DNA of 64,000 nucleotides from Thiobacillus sp. (GCA_019459055.1 JAIBEI010000009.1:27341-91340), one strand, 5' to 3'; positions 8,470 through 19,117 are shown, counted from the first letter of the stretch. Made by a program: numbers and translations. The notes: a model not told the origin generated them from the sequence alone.

Positions 8470-9888
8470 TTACAATCCTTGGTGGGCGGCGATGGCGGCC
8501 GCAATGGCGGCCGCGATCACTTCCGGCGGTTTCTTTTCAGTGTACTGGGTGAGCTCCGGGTGCTCGTCGACAAAGCTGGTGTTGAAGCGCCCGCTGCGGA
8601 ATTCGGGGTCCTTCAGGATTTCCTGGTAATAAGGGATCGTCGTTTTCACGCCATACACCAGCATATCGTCGAGCGCGCGGCGCCCGCGTGCGATGGTCGC
8701 CTCCCAGTTCAGATTCCACACCGTGAGCTTGGCGCACATCGAATCGAAGTAGGGCGGAATCACATAGTCGGTGTAGATCGCCGCGTCGACGCGCACGCCG
8801 GGGCCACCCGGCGAATAGTAGCGGGTGATGCGGCCGAGGCTGGGCAGAAACTCGTTTTTCGGGTCTTCGGCATTGATGCGGAATTCGATGGCGTAGCCGC
8901 GGTGCTTGATCTCGTCCTGTTTGTACTGCAGCGGCAGGCCGGAGGCGATGCGGATCTGCTCCTGCACGATGTCGACGCCGGTGATGGTCTCGGTGATGGG
9001 ATGCTCGACCTGCAGCCGGGTGTTCATTTCCATGAAATAGAACTGGTTGTCCTGGTCGAGCAGGAATTCGACCGTGCCGGCGTTGACGTAGCCGACCGAC
9101 TTGGCGGCGCGCACCGCCAGCTTGCCGATATATTGCCGCTGCGCTTCGGTGAGCTGGGGCGAGGGTGCGATCTCGATCAGTTTCTGGTTGCGCCGCTGGA
9201 TCGAGCAGTCGCGCTCGAACAGGTGGATCACGTTGCCCTGAGTGTCGCCCAGCACCTGCACCTCGATGTGCTTGGGCCGCACCACGCATTTTTCGACGAA
9301 GACCTCGGGCTTGCCGAAGGCCTTGCTGGCCTCCGACACCACGCGGTCGTAGTTTTTCAGCAGCTCTTCCTCGCTGTCGCAGCGGCGGATGCCGCGCCCG
9401 CCGCCGCCGTTGGTGGCTTTGAGCATCACCGGATAGCCGAATTTGTTGGCCAGTACGCGCGCCTCCTCGACATTTTCCAGATTGTGGTCGGAGCCGGGGA
9501 TCACCGGAATGCCGGCGGCGATCATCGCATTGCGCGCCTGGATCTTGTCGCCCATGCGGCGGATCACCTCGGGCGAGGGGCCGATGAAGCGGATGCCGCG
9601 GCGCGCGCAGATGGTGGCGAGGTCGGGATTTTCGGAGAGGAAGCCGTATCCCGGATGCAGCGCGTCGCAGCCCGAGGCGGCCGCCAGATTGACCAGCGTG
9701 TGCGCGTTCAGATAGCCGAGAATGGGGTCCTTGCCGATGTGGTAGGCCTCGTCGGCTTTCTTCACGTGGAGCGCGTGGCGGTCGGCGTCGGTGTAGATGG
9801 CGACCGACTTGATGCCCAGTTCGGCACAGGCTCGAACGATTCGGACGGCGATCTCGCCCCGGTTGGCGACCAGTATTTTCTTAAGCAT
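8470..9888 (-). CDS. pycA: Biotin carboxylase subunit of pyruvate carboxylase
   Basis: ATP-grasp biotin carboxylase of 472 residues. Patterns seen: KKILVANRGEIAVRIVRACAE at the N-terminus, the Gly-rich ATP loop KATNGGGGRGIR, EVFVEKCVVRPKHIEVQVLGD, and FMEMNTRLQVEHPITE with the catalytic Glu and Arg. It lacks a biotinyl domain, which is supplied by pycB. AccC of acetyl-CoA carboxylase is the alternative, but pairing with pycB favours pyruvate carboxylase. The C-terminus ends in an Ala-Ile repeat (AAAIAAAIAA) encoded by a GCGGCCGC-containing short duplication. Confidence 0.9.
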   Translation of the reverse strand: MLKKILVANRGEIAVRIVRACAELGIKSVAIYTDADRHALHVKKADEAYHIGKDPILGYLNAHTLVNLAAASGCDALHPGYGFLSENPDLATICARRGIRFIGPSPEVIRRMGDKIQARNAMIAAGIPVIPGSDHNLENVEEARVLANKFGYPVMLKATNGGGGRGIRRCDSEEELLKNYDRVVSEASKAFGKPEVFVEKCVVRPKHIEVQVLGDTQGNVIHLFERDCSIQRRNQKLIEIAPSPQLTEAQRQYIGKLAVRAAKSVGYVNAGTVEFLLDQDNQFYFMEMNTRLQVEHPITETITGVDIVQEQIRIASGLPLQYKQDEIKHRGYAIEFRINAEDPKNEFLPSLGRITRYYSPGGPGVRVDAAIYTDYVIPPYFDSMCAKLTVWNLNWEATIARGRRALDDMLVYGVKTTIPYYQEILKDPEFRSGRFNTSFVDEHPELTQYTEKKPPEVIAAAIAAAIAAHQGL

Positions 9889-9922
9889 GGGCTCGCCTGA
9901 CGTTGGGAAGGCTGGGGTTTCT

Positions 9923-9951
9923 TTGACAAAAAGAACGCGAAATCATATCAT
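9923..9951 (+). promoter_or_regulatory. Sigma-70 promoter upstream of yceD-rpmF-plsX-fab genes
   Basis: Perfect -35 TTGACA at 9923-9928, a 17-base spacer and -10 TATCAT at 9946-9951 (one mismatch). Transcription would begin near 9958, so an ATG at 9961 would have almost no leader and the ATG at 9991 is the better yceD start. The region is divergent from pycA. Confidence 0.65.
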
Positions 9952-9990
9952 TGCTGGCTAATGTTGCTGGCCATATCTACTGGGTGCCTC

Positions 9991-10434
9991 ATGATTGAAT
10001 CCGGCATACTTCAGCCAATCGAAGTCGATCCATGGCGTTTTTGCAGGGATGGACAGTCGTGGGAAACCCGGTCCGACGTGGCTGCGTTTCCGCGTCTGGC
10101 CCATGAATTTACGCAAGGCACGCTGTTCTGTCGAGTCGTTGGGCGCGTGGATCAGCGGGGCAGCCTGTCCCTGCAGTTGATGGTCAGCGGCGAGGTGGAA
10201 TTGCCCTGCCATCGCTGTCTGGTCAGCATGCCGTATAAGGTTGGTGTCGAACGCACGCTGTATCTGGCGCGCAACGAGGCCGAGATGGAACGACTGGATG
10301 CGTTGCCTGACAGTGACGCAATCCAGGCCGGTGAGATCTTGAATCTGGTCGATCTGGTTGAGGATGAAGTGTTGTTGAGCCTGCCGCTGGCGACCATGCA
10401 CGCAGAAGGTGAATGCCCCGTCCCTGGGGTGTAG
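9991..10434 (+). CDS. yceD: YceD family protein (DUF177), L32-associated
   Basis: Protein of 147 residues of the YceD/DUF177 family, almost always encoded directly before rpmF. The conserved Cys-x2-Cys region is seen as ELPCHRCL, followed by the acidic DLVEDEVLLSLPLA segment. I chose ATG 9991 (MIESGILQP) over ATG 9961 because of the promoter position. YceD homologues are linked to 23S rRNA processing in plants and bacteria, but the bacterial mechanism is not settled. It heads the rpmF-plsX-fab operon. Confidence 0.88.
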   Translation: MIESGILQPIEVDPWRFCRDGQSWETRSDVAAFPRLAHEFTQGTLFCRVVGRVDQRGSLSLQLMVSGEVELPCHRCLVSMPYKVGVERTLYLARNEAEMERLDALPDSDAIQAGEILNLVDLVEDEVLLSLPLATMHAEGECPVPGV

Positions 10435-10483
10435 TGATTTTTAATGCATCCGGTTGGGTGCAACGGAATTTAAGGAGCAAGAA

Positions 10484-10663
10484 ATGGCAGTCCAGCAGAA
10501 CAAAAAATCCCCGTCCAAGCGCGGCATGCACCGCTCGCACGATTTCCTGACCAGCCCGCAACTGGGCATCGAGCCGACCACGGGTGAAGTGCATCTGCGC
10601 CACCATATCAGTCCCAACGGCTTTTATCGTGGCCGCAAGGTCGTCAAGGCAAAAGGCGAATAA
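10484..10663 (+). CDS. rpmF: 50S ribosomal protein L32
   Basis: Ribosomal protein bL32, 59 residues. The highly conserved N-terminus [20 protein letters not shown] is immediate recognition; the C-terminal part contains the H-x-R-H-H-I region. ATG 10484 is preceded by AAGGAG at 10472-10477 with 6-base spacing. It lacks the Cys pairs of zinc-type L32, so it is the zinc-free form. Part of the yceD-rpmF-plsX unit. Confidence 0.97.
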   Translation: MAVQQNKKSPSKRGMHRSHDFLTSPQLGIEPTTGEVHLRHHISPNGFYRGRKVVKAKGE

Positions 10664-10746
10664 TTTCCCGACGCGCCTGGGGTTGATTGCGCCGGGGTTG
10701 ATGACTCCGGTCTGGTGCATTCAACCCGGCTAACGATTCCGGCTGC

Positions 10747-11766
10747 ATGAGAAACATCACTGTCGCCATTGACGTCATGGGGGGCGATCACGGTCCCCAT
10801 GTCACGGTTCCTGCGGCGATCCATTGTCTTGCGCGTCATCCTGATCTGAATGTGATTCTGGTCGGGCCGCAGGACATCATCGCGGCCGAACTCAAGGCGC
10901 GTCGTGCCGACTCCGGGCCCCGTCTCATCGTGCGCCACGCCAGCCAGGTGGTGGCGATGGACGAGGCGCCCGCGTTGGCGCTGCGCGGCAAGAAGGATTC
11001 TTCGATGCGGGTGGCCATCGATCTCGTCAAGTCCGGCGAAGCCGATGCCTGCGTGTCGGCCGGCAACACCGGCGCCCTGATGGCAACCGCGCGTTTCGTC
11101 CTGAAGACGCTCCCCGGCATCGACCGTCCCGCCATTGCCGCCGTGATGCCGACGATCAAGGGGCACGCGCTGGTGCTGGACATGGGTGCGAACGTCGACT
11201 GCACCGCCGAAAATCTGCTGCAGTTCGGCATCATGGGCGCGATGCTGGTGTCGGCGGTGGAGCACATCCCGAATCCGAGCGTGGGCCTGCTGAACATCGG
11301 CGAGGAGGCCATCAAGGGCAATGAGATGGTCAAACGTGCCGGCGAACTGCTGCGCGACAGCCACCTGAACTTCTACGGCAACGTTGAAGGCAACGACATT
11401 TTCAAGGGCACCACCGACGTGGTGGTGTGCGACGGTTTTGTCGGCAATGTCACCCTGAAGGCCTCCGAAGGGCTGGCCAAGATGGTTTCCAGTACGTTGC
11501 GTGCCGAGTTCAAGCGCAACGCGCTGACCCGCATCGCGGGGCTGATTGCGTTGCCGGTGCTGAATGCCTTCAAGCGGCGGCTCGACCCCCGCCGCTACAA
11601 CGGTGCCACGCTGCTGGGCCTGAAAGGCGTGGTGGTGAAAAGCCATGGCTCGGCCGATTCTTTCGCGTTCGAGCACGCCATCGAAACCGCCAGCGATGAA
11701 GTCCGCAACAACGTGCTGAAACGCATTACCGACCAGATCCAACTTCTGCAACGGGTGGCCGCTTGA
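10747..11766 (+). CDS. plsX: Phosphate acyltransferase PlsX
   Basis: Makes acyl-phosphate from acyl-ACP, the first step of the PlsX/PlsY route to lysophosphatidic acid. The protein has 339 residues with [13 protein letters not shown] at the N-terminus, the [10 protein letters not shown] loop and [13 protein letters not shown], all typical of the family. The stop overlaps the TTG start of fabH (TTGA), so the two are translationally coupled. Confidence 0.96.
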   Translation: MRNITVAIDVMGGDHGPHVTVPAAIHCLARHPDLNVILVGPQDIIAAELKARRADSGPRLIVRHASQVVAMDEAPALALRGKKDSSMRVAIDLVKSGEADACVSAGNTGALMATARFVLKTLPGIDRPAIAAVMPTIKGHALVLDMGANVDCTAENLLQFGIMGAMLVSAVEHIPNPSVGLLNIGEEAIKGNEMVKRAGELLRDSHLNFYGNVEGNDIFKGTTDVVVCDGFVGNVTLKASEGLAKMVSSTLRAEFKRNALTRIAGLIALPVLNAFKRRLDPRRYNGATLLGLKGVVVKSHGSADSFAFEHAIETASDEVRNNVLKRITDQIQLLQRVAA

Positions 11767-12722
11767 CCTATTCCCGCATCCTTGGCACCGGCAGCTACCT
11801 GCCGGCCCGCATCCTCACCAACGCCGATCTCGAAAAGCTGATCGATACGAACGACCAATGGATCGTCGATCGCACCGGCATCCGCGAACGGCATGTTGCC
11901 GCCGAGGGCGAATTCACCAGCGACCTGGCCACCCAGGCGGCACGCGCCGCGCTCGACGCGGCGGGCCTGGCGGTGGACGACATCGATCTGCTGCTGGTCG
12001 CCACCACCACGCCCGACCTGGTTTTTCCCAGCACCGCCTGCATCGTGCAGTCCAAGCTCGGCATGACCAACGGCCGCCCGGCGTTCGACCTGCAGGCGGT
12101 GTGTAGCGGCTTTATCTATGCCCTGAGCGTGGCCGACCAGTTCATCAAGACCGGCGCGGCTAGACACGTTCTGGTGATCGGCGCGGAAACCCTGTCGCGC
12201 ATCACCGACTGGAACGACCGCGGCAACTGCATCCTGTGGGGCGATGGTGCGGGTGCGGTGGTGGTGGGCGCATCGACCGAGCCGGGCATCATCGCCACCC
12301 ACATCCATGCCGACGGCCGCCACAAGGAATTGCTGCGTACCACCAGCGGCCCTTCGACCGGCATGAAGGAGCCTGCGCTGATGCGGATGGAAGGCAACGC
12401 CGTATTCAAGATGGCGGTCAACACGCTTGATCGCATCGTCGACGAAACGCTGGAAGCCAACGGCCTCTCGAAATCCGACATCGACTGGCTGGTGCCGCAC
12501 CAGGCGAACATCCGCATCATTTCCGCCACGGCGAAAAAGCTCGGCATGAGCATGGATCATGTCGTCACCACCGTGGCCGGCCACGGCAACACCTCGGCCG
12601 CCTCGGTGCCGCTGGCATTCGACGTGGCGGTGCGCGACGGCCGCATCCAGCGCGGCCAGACGGTGCTGATGGAGGCCTTCGGCGGTGGTTTCACCTGGGG
12701 CTCCGCGCTCCTCAAATACTAG
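11763..12722 (+). CDS. fabH: 3-oxoacyl-ACP synthase III (KASIII)
   Basis: Initiates fatty-acid synthesis by condensing acetyl-CoA with malonyl-ACP. The 319-residue thiolase-fold protein shows the Cys-His-Asn triad in context: [16 protein letters not shown] and [11 protein letters not shown], and the N-terminal [10 protein letters not shown] with TGIRERH. The start is TTG 11763, overlapping plsX by 4 bases. Confidence 0.96.
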   Translation: MTYSRILGTGSYLPARILTNADLEKLIDTNDQWIVDRTGIRERHVAAEGEFTSDLATQAARAALDAAGLAVDDIDLLLVATTTPDLVFPSTACIVQSKLGMTNGRPAFDLQAVCSGFIYALSVADQFIKTGAARHVLVIGAETLSRITDWNDRGNCILWGDGAGAVVVGASTEPGIIATHIHADGRHKELLRTTSGPSTGMKEPALMRMEGNAVFKMAVNTLDRIVDETLEANGLSKSDIDWLVPHQANIRIISATAKKLGMSMDHVVTTVAGHGNTSAASVPLAFDVAVRDGRIQRGQTVLMEAFGGGFTWGSALLKY

Positions 12723-12733
12723 GAAGACCTTTG

Positions 12734-13657
12734 ATGAAACTGGCTTTCGTTTTCCCCGGGCAGGGCTCGCAATCGGTCGGCATGATGCAGGGCTGGGGCG
12801 AGCGCGCCGACGTGCGCAATACCTTTGCCGAAGCGTCCGACGCGCTCGGCCAGGACCTGTGGGCGCTGGTCGCCGACGGCCCGTCCGAACTGCTCAATCA
12901 GACCGTCAATACCCAGCCCACCATGCTGGCGGCCGATGTCGCCGTCTGGCGCGTGTGGCAGGCCGCAGGCGGCGCGACGCCGGCGCTGCTGGCGGGACAC
13001 AGCCTCGGCGAATATGCCGCGCTGGTGGCTGCCGGGGCGCTGAATTTCGCTGACGCGATCAGGCTGGTGCGTTTCCGCGCCGAGGCGATGCAGGCGGCGG
13101 TGCCCGAAGGTATCGGCGCCATGGCGGCGATCCTGGGCCTGGACGACGATGCCGTGCGCGCGGTATGCAGTGAAGCCGCAGCCGGCGAGGTGGTCGAGGC
13201 GGTGAATCTGAACTCGCCCGGCCAGGTGGTGATTGCAGGCAACAAGGCCGCAGTCGAGCGCGCGATGGCGCTGGCGAAGGAAAAAGGCGCCAAACGCGCG
13301 CTGCCGCTGCCGGTTTCCGTGCCGTCGCACTCATCGCTGATGCTGCCGGCCGCCGAGAAGCTGCTGGCGCATCTGCAGCGCGTGGCGATCGCGACCCCGG
13401 CGATTCCCGTGCTGCACAACACCGATGTGCAAAGCCACAATGAGGTGGATGCAATCCGTGCCGCGCTGGCGAAGCAGTTGCATACCCCAGTGCGCTGGGT
13501 CGAGACCGTGCAGGCACTGAAGGCCGCCGGCATCGAGCGCGTGATCGAATGCGGCCCCGGCAAGGTGCTGGCGGGCCTCGCCAAGCGCATCGACGACAGT
13601 CTGCCGGCGGTGGCGCTGGTGGACGAAGCCAGCCTTGCGGCCGCACTCAGTCACTAA
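12734..13657 (+). CDS. fabD: Malonyl-CoA:ACP transacylase
   Basis: Loads malonyl groups onto ACP. The protein has 307 residues, with FVFPGQGSQSVGM at the N-terminus, the nucleophile elbow GHSLGEYAAL and the His-containing PVSVPSHSSLM. ATG 12734 is preferred to the in-frame TTG at 12731; AGGAAG lies just upstream. It follows fabH by 11 bases. Confidence 0.96.
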   Translation: MKLAFVFPGQGSQSVGMMQGWGERADVRNTFAEASDALGQDLWALVADGPSELLNQTVNTQPTMLAADVAVWRVWQAAGGATPALLAGHSLGEYAALVAAGALNFADAIRLVRFRAEAMQAAVPEGIGAMAAILGLDDDAVRAVCSEAAAGEVVEAVNLNSPGQVVIAGNKAAVERAMALAKEKGAKRALPLPVSVPSHSSLMLPAAEKLLAHLQRVAIATPAIPVLHNTDVQSHNEVDAIRAALAKQLHTPVRWVETVQALKAAGIERVIECGPGKVLAGLAKRIDDSLPAVALVDEASLAAALSH

Positions 13658-13666
13658 GGAGACCCC

Positions 13667-14407
13667 ATGCAAGGACAACAAATCGCGTTAGTGACCGGCG
13701 CCAGCCGTGGAATCGGCCAGGCGATCGCGCTGGCACTCGGCCAGGCGGGTGCTACCGTGGTCGGTACCGCCACCAGCGACAAGGGCGCGCAGGCCATCAG
13801 CGATTACCTCGCCGCAGCCAACATCAAGGGCAGCGGCATGAAGCTCAACGTCACCGACGCTGCCGAGGTCGACGCCGTCATCGCAGCGATCACTGCGCAA
13901 TTCGGCGACATCGGCATCCTGGTCAACAACGCCGGCATCACCCGCGACAACCTCTTGATGCGGATGAAGGACGAGGAGTGGGACGACATTCTGGCAACCA
14001 ACCTCACTTCCGTGTTCCGTCTCTCTCGCGCGGTGCTGCGCGCAATGATGAAGGCGCGGGCCGGGCGCATCATTTCCATTGCTTCGGTGGTGGGCGCGAT
14101 GGGCAACGCCGGGCAGACCAACTATAGCGCGGCCAAGGCCGGCATCATGGGCTTCACCAAGTCGCTGGCGCGCGAGGTCGGCAGCCGCAACATCACGGTC
14201 AACTGCGTGGCGCCGGGCTTCATCGACACCGACATGACGCGCGCGCTGCCCGATGCGCAGCGGCAGGCGCTGCTGGCGCACATCCCGCTGGGTCGGCTGG
14301 GCGCGGCGGAAGACATCGCGCAGGCCGTCGCGTTTCTGGCGTCGCCCGCAGCGGGCTATATTTCCGGCACCACCCTGCATGTAAACGGCGGAATGTACAT
14401 GGCATAG
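13667..14407 (+). CDS. fabG: 3-oxoacyl-ACP reductase
   Basis: NADPH-dependent short-chain dehydrogenase of 246 residues. [13 protein letters not shown] binds the cofactor, [14 protein letters not shown] is characteristic of FabG, and the Ser-Tyr-Lys triad is in [23 protein letters not shown] segments. The C-terminus GGMYMA is canonical. AAGGAG precedes the ATG. Position between fabD and acpP confirms identity. Confidence 0.96.
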   Translation: MQGQQIALVTGASRGIGQAIALALGQAGATVVGTATSDKGAQAISDYLAAANIKGSGMKLNVTDAAEVDAVIAAITAQFGDIGILVNNAGITRDNLLMRMKDEEWDDILATNLTSVFRLSRAVLRAMMKARAGRIISIASVVGAMGNAGQTNYSAAKAGIMGFTKSLAREVGSRNITVNCVAPGFIDTDMTRALPDAQRQALLAHIPLGRLGAAEDIAQAVAFLASPAAGYISGTTLHVNGGMYMA

Positions 14408-14409
14408 CC

Positions 14410-14471
14410 ACCAAACAAAGTTTGGTAGAATCGCGAAGTTTTATTTTTCCGGGCTTCAATGTATTGAAGCC
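14410..14471 (+). promoter_or_regulatory. acpP leader with two perfect inverted repeats and a -10 box
   Basis: Directly after the fabG stop, ACCAAAC-AAA-GTTTGGT (14410-14426) is a perfect 7-bp inverted repeat whose end overlaps a -10-like TAGAAT (14426-14431). A second repeat, GGCTTCAAT-GT-ATTGAAGCC (14452-14471), has 9-bp arms and lies 25 bases before the acpP ATG. They could be operators or leader hairpins; function is inference. Confidence 0.4.
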
Positions 14472-14496
14472 TAATTTCAAGAAGAGAGGATCAGTA

Positions 14497-14730
14497 ATGG
14501 AAAACGTACAGCGTGTAATTAAAGTCGTCGCCGAGCAACTGGGCGTCAATGAGGCAGACATCAAGAACGAGTCTTCCTTCGTCGGTGATCTGGGTGCTGA
14601 TTCGCTCGATACGGTCGAACTGGTGATGGCGCTGGAAGAAGAATTCGGCTGCGAGATTCCCGACGAGGACGCAGAAAAGATCACCACCGTCCAGCAGGCG
14701 ATTGATTACGTCAACAGCCATTCGAGCTGA
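14497..14730 (+). CDS. acpP: Acyl carrier protein
   Basis: Acidic 77-residue ACP. The phosphopantetheine attachment motif [10 protein letters not shown] places the modified Ser at residue 36; [16 protein letters not shown] is the usual helix I. ATG 14497 has GAGAGGA upstream; extending to 14422 would give a non-ACP N-terminus. The gene probably has its own promoter in the fabG-acpP gap. Confidence 0.98.
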   Translation: MENVQRVIKVVAEQLGVNEADIKNESSFVGDLGADSLDTVELVMALEEEFGCEIPDEDAEKITTVQQAIDYVNSHSS

Positions 14731-14759
14731 TCGTTCACCCCAGTCAAGAGGACTGCGTT

Positions 14760-15992
14760 TTGTCCAAACGTCGCGTCGTCGTCACCGGGCTGGGGATCGT
14801 CTCCCCGGTCGGCAATACCATACCGGAAGCCTGGGACAACCTGGTTGCCGGACGTAGCGGAATCGCCCGGATTACCCGTTTCGATCCTTCACCTTTCACC
14901 TCGCAGATTGCGGGCGAGGTCAGGGATTTTGACGTTGCGCAATATCTCAACCCGAAAGAAGCGCGCCGCATGGATGTCTTCATCCAGTTCGGCGTGGCCG
15001 CCGGCATTCAGGCGATACGGGACTCTGGCATCGAGGTTACCGAAGCCAACGCCGAGCGCATCGGCATCAATATCGGTTCCGGGATCGGCGGCCTGCCGCT
15101 GATCGAGGAGACCCACACCCTGCTGATGGAATCCGGCCCAAGGAAGATTTCCCCCTTCTTCATTCCGGGCTCCATCATCAACATGATTTCCGGCAACCTT
15201 TCCATTCTGTACGGGATAAAAGGCCCCAACCTGGCGGTCGTCACCGCCTGCACCACCGGCCTGCATGCGGTGGGCCTGTCCGCCCGCATGATCGAGCATG
15301 GCGACGCCGATGTGATGGTCGCCGGCGGCGCCGAGTGCGCGACGTCGCCGCTGGGCCTGGGCGGCTTCGCCGCCGCACGCGCGCTGTCCACCCGCAACGA
15401 CGACCCGGCTACTGCCAGCCGTCCGTGGGACAAGGATCGCGACGGCTTTGTGCTGGGCGAGGGCGCCGGCGTGCTGGTGCTCGAAGAGTACGAGCACGCC
15501 AAAAATCGCGGTGCAAAGATCTACGCCGAGGTGGTGGGCTTTGGCATGAGCGGCGACGCCTACCATGTGACGTCGCCGAGCACCGACGGCCCCAAGCGTT
15601 CGATGCTGAACGCGATGCGCGATGCCGGCGTCAATGCCGACCAGATCGATTACATCAACGCGCACGGCACCTCGACGCCGATGGGCGACAAGAACGAAAC
15701 CGATGCGATCAAGCTCGCGCTGGGCGACGCGGCCTACAGGACGGTGGTCAATTCGACCAAGTCGATGACCGGCCACCTGCTGGGCGGCGCCGGCGGCGTC
15801 GAGTCGGTATTCACCGTGCTGGCAGTGCATCATCAGGTGTCGCCACCGACCATCAATATCTTTTCGCAAGACCCGGAGTGCGACCTCGATTACTGCGCCA
15901 ACACCGCGCGTGACCTGAAGATCGACTTTGCGCTCAAGAACAACTTCGGGTTTGGCGGCACCAACGGTTCGCTGGTCTTCAAACGCGCTTGA
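14760..15992 (+). CDS. fabF: 3-oxoacyl-ACP synthase II
   Basis: KASII elongation enzyme of 410 residues. The N-terminus [17 protein letters not shown], the nucleophile region [12 protein letters not shown], the first His in [12 protein letters not shown] and the second in [17 protein letters not shown] are all present. The start is TTG 14760, with AAGAGGA at 14746-14752. The stop overlaps the TTG of pabB. Confidence 0.96.
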   Translation: MSKRRVVVTGLGIVSPVGNTIPEAWDNLVAGRSGIARITRFDPSPFTSQIAGEVRDFDVAQYLNPKEARRMDVFIQFGVAAGIQAIRDSGIEVTEANAERIGINIGSGIGGLPLIEETHTLLMESGPRKISPFFIPGSIINMISGNLSILYGIKGPNLAVVTACTTGLHAVGLSARMIEHGDADVMVAGGAECATSPLGLGGFAAARALSTRNDDPATASRPWDKDRDGFVLGEGAGVLVLEEYEHAKNRGAKIYAEVVGFGMSGDAYHVTSPSTDGPKRSMLNAMRDAGVNADQIDYINAHGTSTPMGDKNETDAIKLALGDAAYRTVVNSTKSMTGHLLGGAGGVESVFTVLAVHHQVSPPTINIFSQDPECDLDYCANTARDLKIDFALKNNFGFGGTNGSLVFKRA

Positions 15993-17338
15993 CCTTCGCC
16001 GCGGACCGCCTGGCCACGCCCGAGATCCGGGAATGGCCGTTGCAGGCAGGGCAAGCGCGGCCTGATCTGGTCCGGCTTCAGGCGTCCGATCCGCAGCGTT
16101 ATCCCGGCCTGTTTCTCGGCAGTGGCGACACCGGCTGGGATGTGCTGTTTGCGTTTCCGCAGGACACCACGCACATCACCGTTGCCGATGGCCTGCGCGG
16201 ATTGCAGGCGCATCCGGCGATGCAGCTTCAGCCGCTCCGCTCCGCCCGATCCGACCATGGCCTGCCGTTTAGCGGCGGCTGGCTGTGCGCGTTCGCGTAT
16301 GAGCTGGGCGGGTTGTTCGAGCCCAGCGTGGGGCTGGCCGGGGATGCCGATTTCCCCCTCGTCTGGCTGACCCGCATTCCGGCGGCGATCCTGTTCGACC
16401 GCCACAACGGGCGTTGCGTACTGGTGGCCGAATCCGGCCGGCACGCGCTGATCGACAGCATGGCGCGCGACCTGGCGCAGGCGCTGCCCCCCGTCCCCGC
16501 TTTGCCGGCGCTCACCGTCCTGCAGGAGGACGACCCTGCCGCCTTTCTGGCAGGGGTCGCGCGCATTCAGGACTATATCCATGCCGGCGATGTGTTCCAG
16601 GTGAATCTGTCGCGCGGCTGGCAGGCCGAATTCGGCGCCCCGGTCGCGCCCGCATCGCTGTTTGCGCGGCTGATGGAGAAGAATCCCGCGCCGTTTTCGG
16701 CGCTGCTGCAGATGGATGAGTGGGCGATCGTGAGCTCGTCGCCCGAGCGGCTGGTCCGTCTCGACCGCAGTGGCCGCCTGGAAACGCGGCCGATTGCCGG
16801 CACCCATCCCAGAAGCGAAGATGCTGTGGAAGACGCTGCCCTGCGCGCACGCCTGCAGGCGCATCCCAAGGAACGCGCCGAACACGTCATGCTGGTCGAC
16901 CTGGAACGCAACGATCTGGGGCGGGTATGCGAACCCGGCAGCGTGAAGGTGGCGGCACTGATGGAAATCACCAGCTACCGCCACGTGCACCACATCGAAT
17001 CCACCGTTTGCGGGCAGTTGCGCGCGGAGATGCGCGTGCTCGACGCCTTGCGCGCGGTGTTTCCGGGCGGCACCATCACCGGCTGTCCCAAGGTGCGCAC
17101 CATGCAGATCATTCATGAATTGGAGCAGACGCCGCGCCGCAGCTATACCGGCAGCGTCGGCTACATCAATCGCGACGGCAGCTTCGATTTCAACATCCTC
17201 ATCCGCAGCTTCCAGTTGCGCGGGCGCGCGCTGAGCTTCCGCGCCGGCGCCGGCATCGTGGCCGACTCCGTCGCCACGCGCGAACTCGACGAAACCCGCG
17301 CCAAAGCCCGCGGCCTGCTGCGCGCGCTTGAACCATGA
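15989..17338 (+). CDS. pabB: Aminodeoxychorismate synthase component I
   Basis: Chorismate-binding enzyme of 449 residues for p-aminobenzoate (folate) synthesis. The C-terminal domain shows [17 protein letters not shown], the substrate motif PIAGTHPR (about residues 268-275), [11 protein letters not shown] and [18 protein letters not shown]. The motif has Ala where E. coli PabB has the nucleophilic Lys (PIKGT), so it looks more like anthranilate synthase there. Coupling to pabC 4 bases downstream favours PabB over TrpE. The glutaminase subunit PabA is not in the window. Confidence 0.87.
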   Translation: MTFAADRLATPEIREWPLQAGQARPDLVRLQASDPQRYPGLFLGSGDTGWDVLFAFPQDTTHITVADGLRGLQAHPAMQLQPLRSARSDHGLPFSGGWLCAFAYELGGLFEPSVGLAGDADFPLVWLTRIPAAILFDRHNGRCVLVAESGRHALIDSMARDLAQALPPVPALPALTVLQEDDPAAFLAGVARIQDYIHAGDVFQVNLSRGWQAEFGAPVAPASLFARLMEKNPAPFSALLQMDEWAIVSSSPERLVRLDRSGRLETRPIAGTHPRSEDAVEDAALRARLQAHPKERAEHVMLVDLERNDLGRVCEPGSVKVAALMEITSYRHVHHIESTVCGQLRAEMRVLDALRAVFPGGTITGCPKVRTMQIIHELEQTPRRSYTGSVGYINRDGSFDFNILIRSFQLRGRALSFRAGAGIVADSVATRELDETRAKARGLLRALEP

Positions 17339-18144
17339 TCCTGGTCAATGGCCTGCCCGCAGAAACCGTGAACGTGCTGGACCGTGGGCTGGCCTACGGC
17401 GACGGCGTATTCCGCACCCTGCGCACGCACGCCGGCCAGCCGCTGTGGTGGCGCGACCAGTACGCCAAACTGGCCGCAGACGCTGCGGCGCTGGCGCTGG
17501 CGTGTCCCGACGAAGCAGGATTGCTCGCCGAAGTCTGCCAGGTGGCCGAAGCAGGGCAGGGTGTCGTCAAGATCATGCTCACGCGGGGCGCCGGCGCACG
17601 CGGCTATGCGCCGCCTGCAGCGCAGGCTTGCACCCGCATCGTGCTGTCCACGCCCTTGCCGCCGCATGCCCGGCCCGACGCGGCAGTCGATGTCACGGCA
17701 CGCTGGTGCACGCTGCGCCTGGCGCGGCAGCCGCGGCTGGCCGGGATCAAGCACCTGAACCGGCTGGAGAACGTGCTGGCGCGGGCGGAATGGAACGACC
17801 CCGAAATTTTCGAGGGACTGCTGTGCGACGACAGCGGCGCTGTGATCGGCGGTGTGATGAGCAATCTCCTGATTGCGAAGGCGGGCGAACTGTTCACCCC
17901 GGATCTGAGTCAGAGCGGGGTGGCCGGCGTGGCCAGAGCGCGGCTGTTGCGTGCCCTGGCGCGTCGCGGCATCCCCGCCCATATCGCCTGCTTGTCGCCA
18001 GACGCTATACTCGCTGCCGATGAAGTGATGATCTGCAACAGCATCATCGGGGTGCGCCGCGTGGCCCGCCTGGATGACGCGACCTGGTCGCCCGCGGGCT
18101 GGACCGATACTTTGAAAACCGCCTTGGATGATGAAGTCGATTAA
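17335..18144 (+). CDS. pabC: 4-amino-4-deoxychorismate lyase
   Basis: PLP enzyme (fold type IV) of 269 residues that releases pyruvate to give p-aminobenzoate. Typical patterns: the N-terminal LVNG, LDRGLAYGDGVFRTLR, GIKHLNRLENVLA with the PLP Lys, and VIGGVMSNLL. ATG 17335 overlaps the pabB stop by 4 bases, and the 3' end overlaps mltG by 17 bases. A branched-chain aminotransferase is excluded by the neighbours. Confidence 0.93.
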   Translation: MILVNGLPAETVNVLDRGLAYGDGVFRTLRTHAGQPLWWRDQYAKLAADAAALALACPDEAGLLAEVCQVAEAGQGVVKIMLTRGAGARGYAPPAAQACTRIVLSTPLPPHARPDAAVDVTARWCTLRLARQPRLAGIKHLNRLENVLARAEWNDPEIFEGLLCDDSGAVIGGVMSNLLIAKAGELFTPDLSQSGVAGVARARLLRALARRGIPAHIACLSPDAILAADEVMICNSIIGVRRVARLDDATWSPAGWTDTLKTALDDEVD

Positions 18145-19117
18145 GCGATTGTTCGTGCTTGCCGCGCTGGCAGCGCTGCTGCTGGCCGGCGGGTTGGCCT
18201 GGTACGCCAACCAGCCCCTGCGCATCGAGCCCCTGCCGAAGACCATCAACGTGGTTCCCGGCACCCACTTGCGGAGCCTGAGCGCGATGCTGGAGCGCGA
18301 AGGCGTGATCGGCAATGCGCAGGTGTTCTGGCTGCTCGGCCGCGTGCTCGGCAAGGCGGGGACGCTCAAGGTCGGCGTGTATACGCTCGACAGGCCGCTG
18401 ACGCCGCTGGAGCTCTATGACAAGATCCAGCGCGGCGAAGTCTCGCAGGCCATCGTCCAGTTCATCGAAGGCTGGAATTGGCGCGAGGTGCGCGCAGTCC
18501 TTGCCGCGCAGCCGCTGTTGAAGCACGACAGCGCCGGCATGAGCGATGCCGAGCTGCTGCAGGCGATCGGCGCCGAACAGAGCCATCCCGAAGGCCTTTT
18601 CTTCCCCGACACCTATTCCTACGCACCGCATTCGTCCGACCTCAACGTATTGCGCCACGCCTATCGCCTGCAGCGGGGAAAGCTCATGGCCGCCTGGGAA
18701 ACCCGCGCGCCGGACCTGCCGTATCGCACCCCGTATGAAGCGCTCATCATGGCGTCGATCGTGGAAAAGGAAACCGGCGCGGCATTCGAGCGTCCGACAA
18801 TTGCCGGGGTGTTCATCAACCGGATCCGGCTGGGGATGCGCCTGCAAACCGATCCCACCGTGATCTACGGACTGGGCGAGCGCTTCGACGGCAACCTCCG
18901 CCGCATCGACCTGCAAACCGACACGCCCTACAACACCTATACCCGCATCGGCCTGCCGCCGACGCCGATTGCGATGCCCAGCGAGGCGGCGATCCGGGCT
19001 GCGCTCAACCCGGCCAAAACCGATGCCCTGTACTTTGTCTCGCGCAATGACGGCACTCATATATTTTCCCGCAACCTCGACGCGCACAACCGTGCAGTGA
19101 ACCGCTACCAGCGATGA
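18128..19117 (+). CDS. mltG: Endolytic murein transglycosylase MltG
   Basis: Inner-membrane lytic transglycosylase (YceG family) thought to terminate nascent glycan strands. The protein has 329 residues: an N-terminal transmembrane anchor ([19 protein letters not shown]), a LysM-like segment, and the catalytic domain with the Glu in [10 protein letters not shown] and the conserved [12 protein letters not shown] and [17 protein letters not shown] 18128 is followed by a second ATG; either gives the same protein less one residue. The stop overlaps tmk by 4 bases. Confidence 0.95.
   Translation: MMKSIKRLFVLAALAALLLAGGLAWYANQPLRIEPLPKTINVVPGTHLRSLSAMLEREGVIGNAQVFWLLGRVLGKAGTLKVGVYTLDRPLTPLELYDKIQRGEVSQAIVQFIEGWNWREVRAVLAAQPLLKHDSAGMSDAELLQAIGAEQSHPEGLFFPDTYSYAPHSSDLNVLRHAYRLQRGKLMAAWETRAPDLPYRTPYEALIMASIVEKETGAAFERPTIAGVFINRIRLGMRLQTDPTVIYGLGERFDGNLRRIDLQTDTPYNTYTRIGLPPTPIAMPSEAAIRAALNPAKTDALYFVSRNDGTHIFSRNLDAHNRAVNRYQR

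Noticed and set aside
7028..9900. Long plus-strand open frames opposite pycB and pycA
   Set aside because: Same composition bias, and both lie entirely on the antisense of conserved carboxylase genes.
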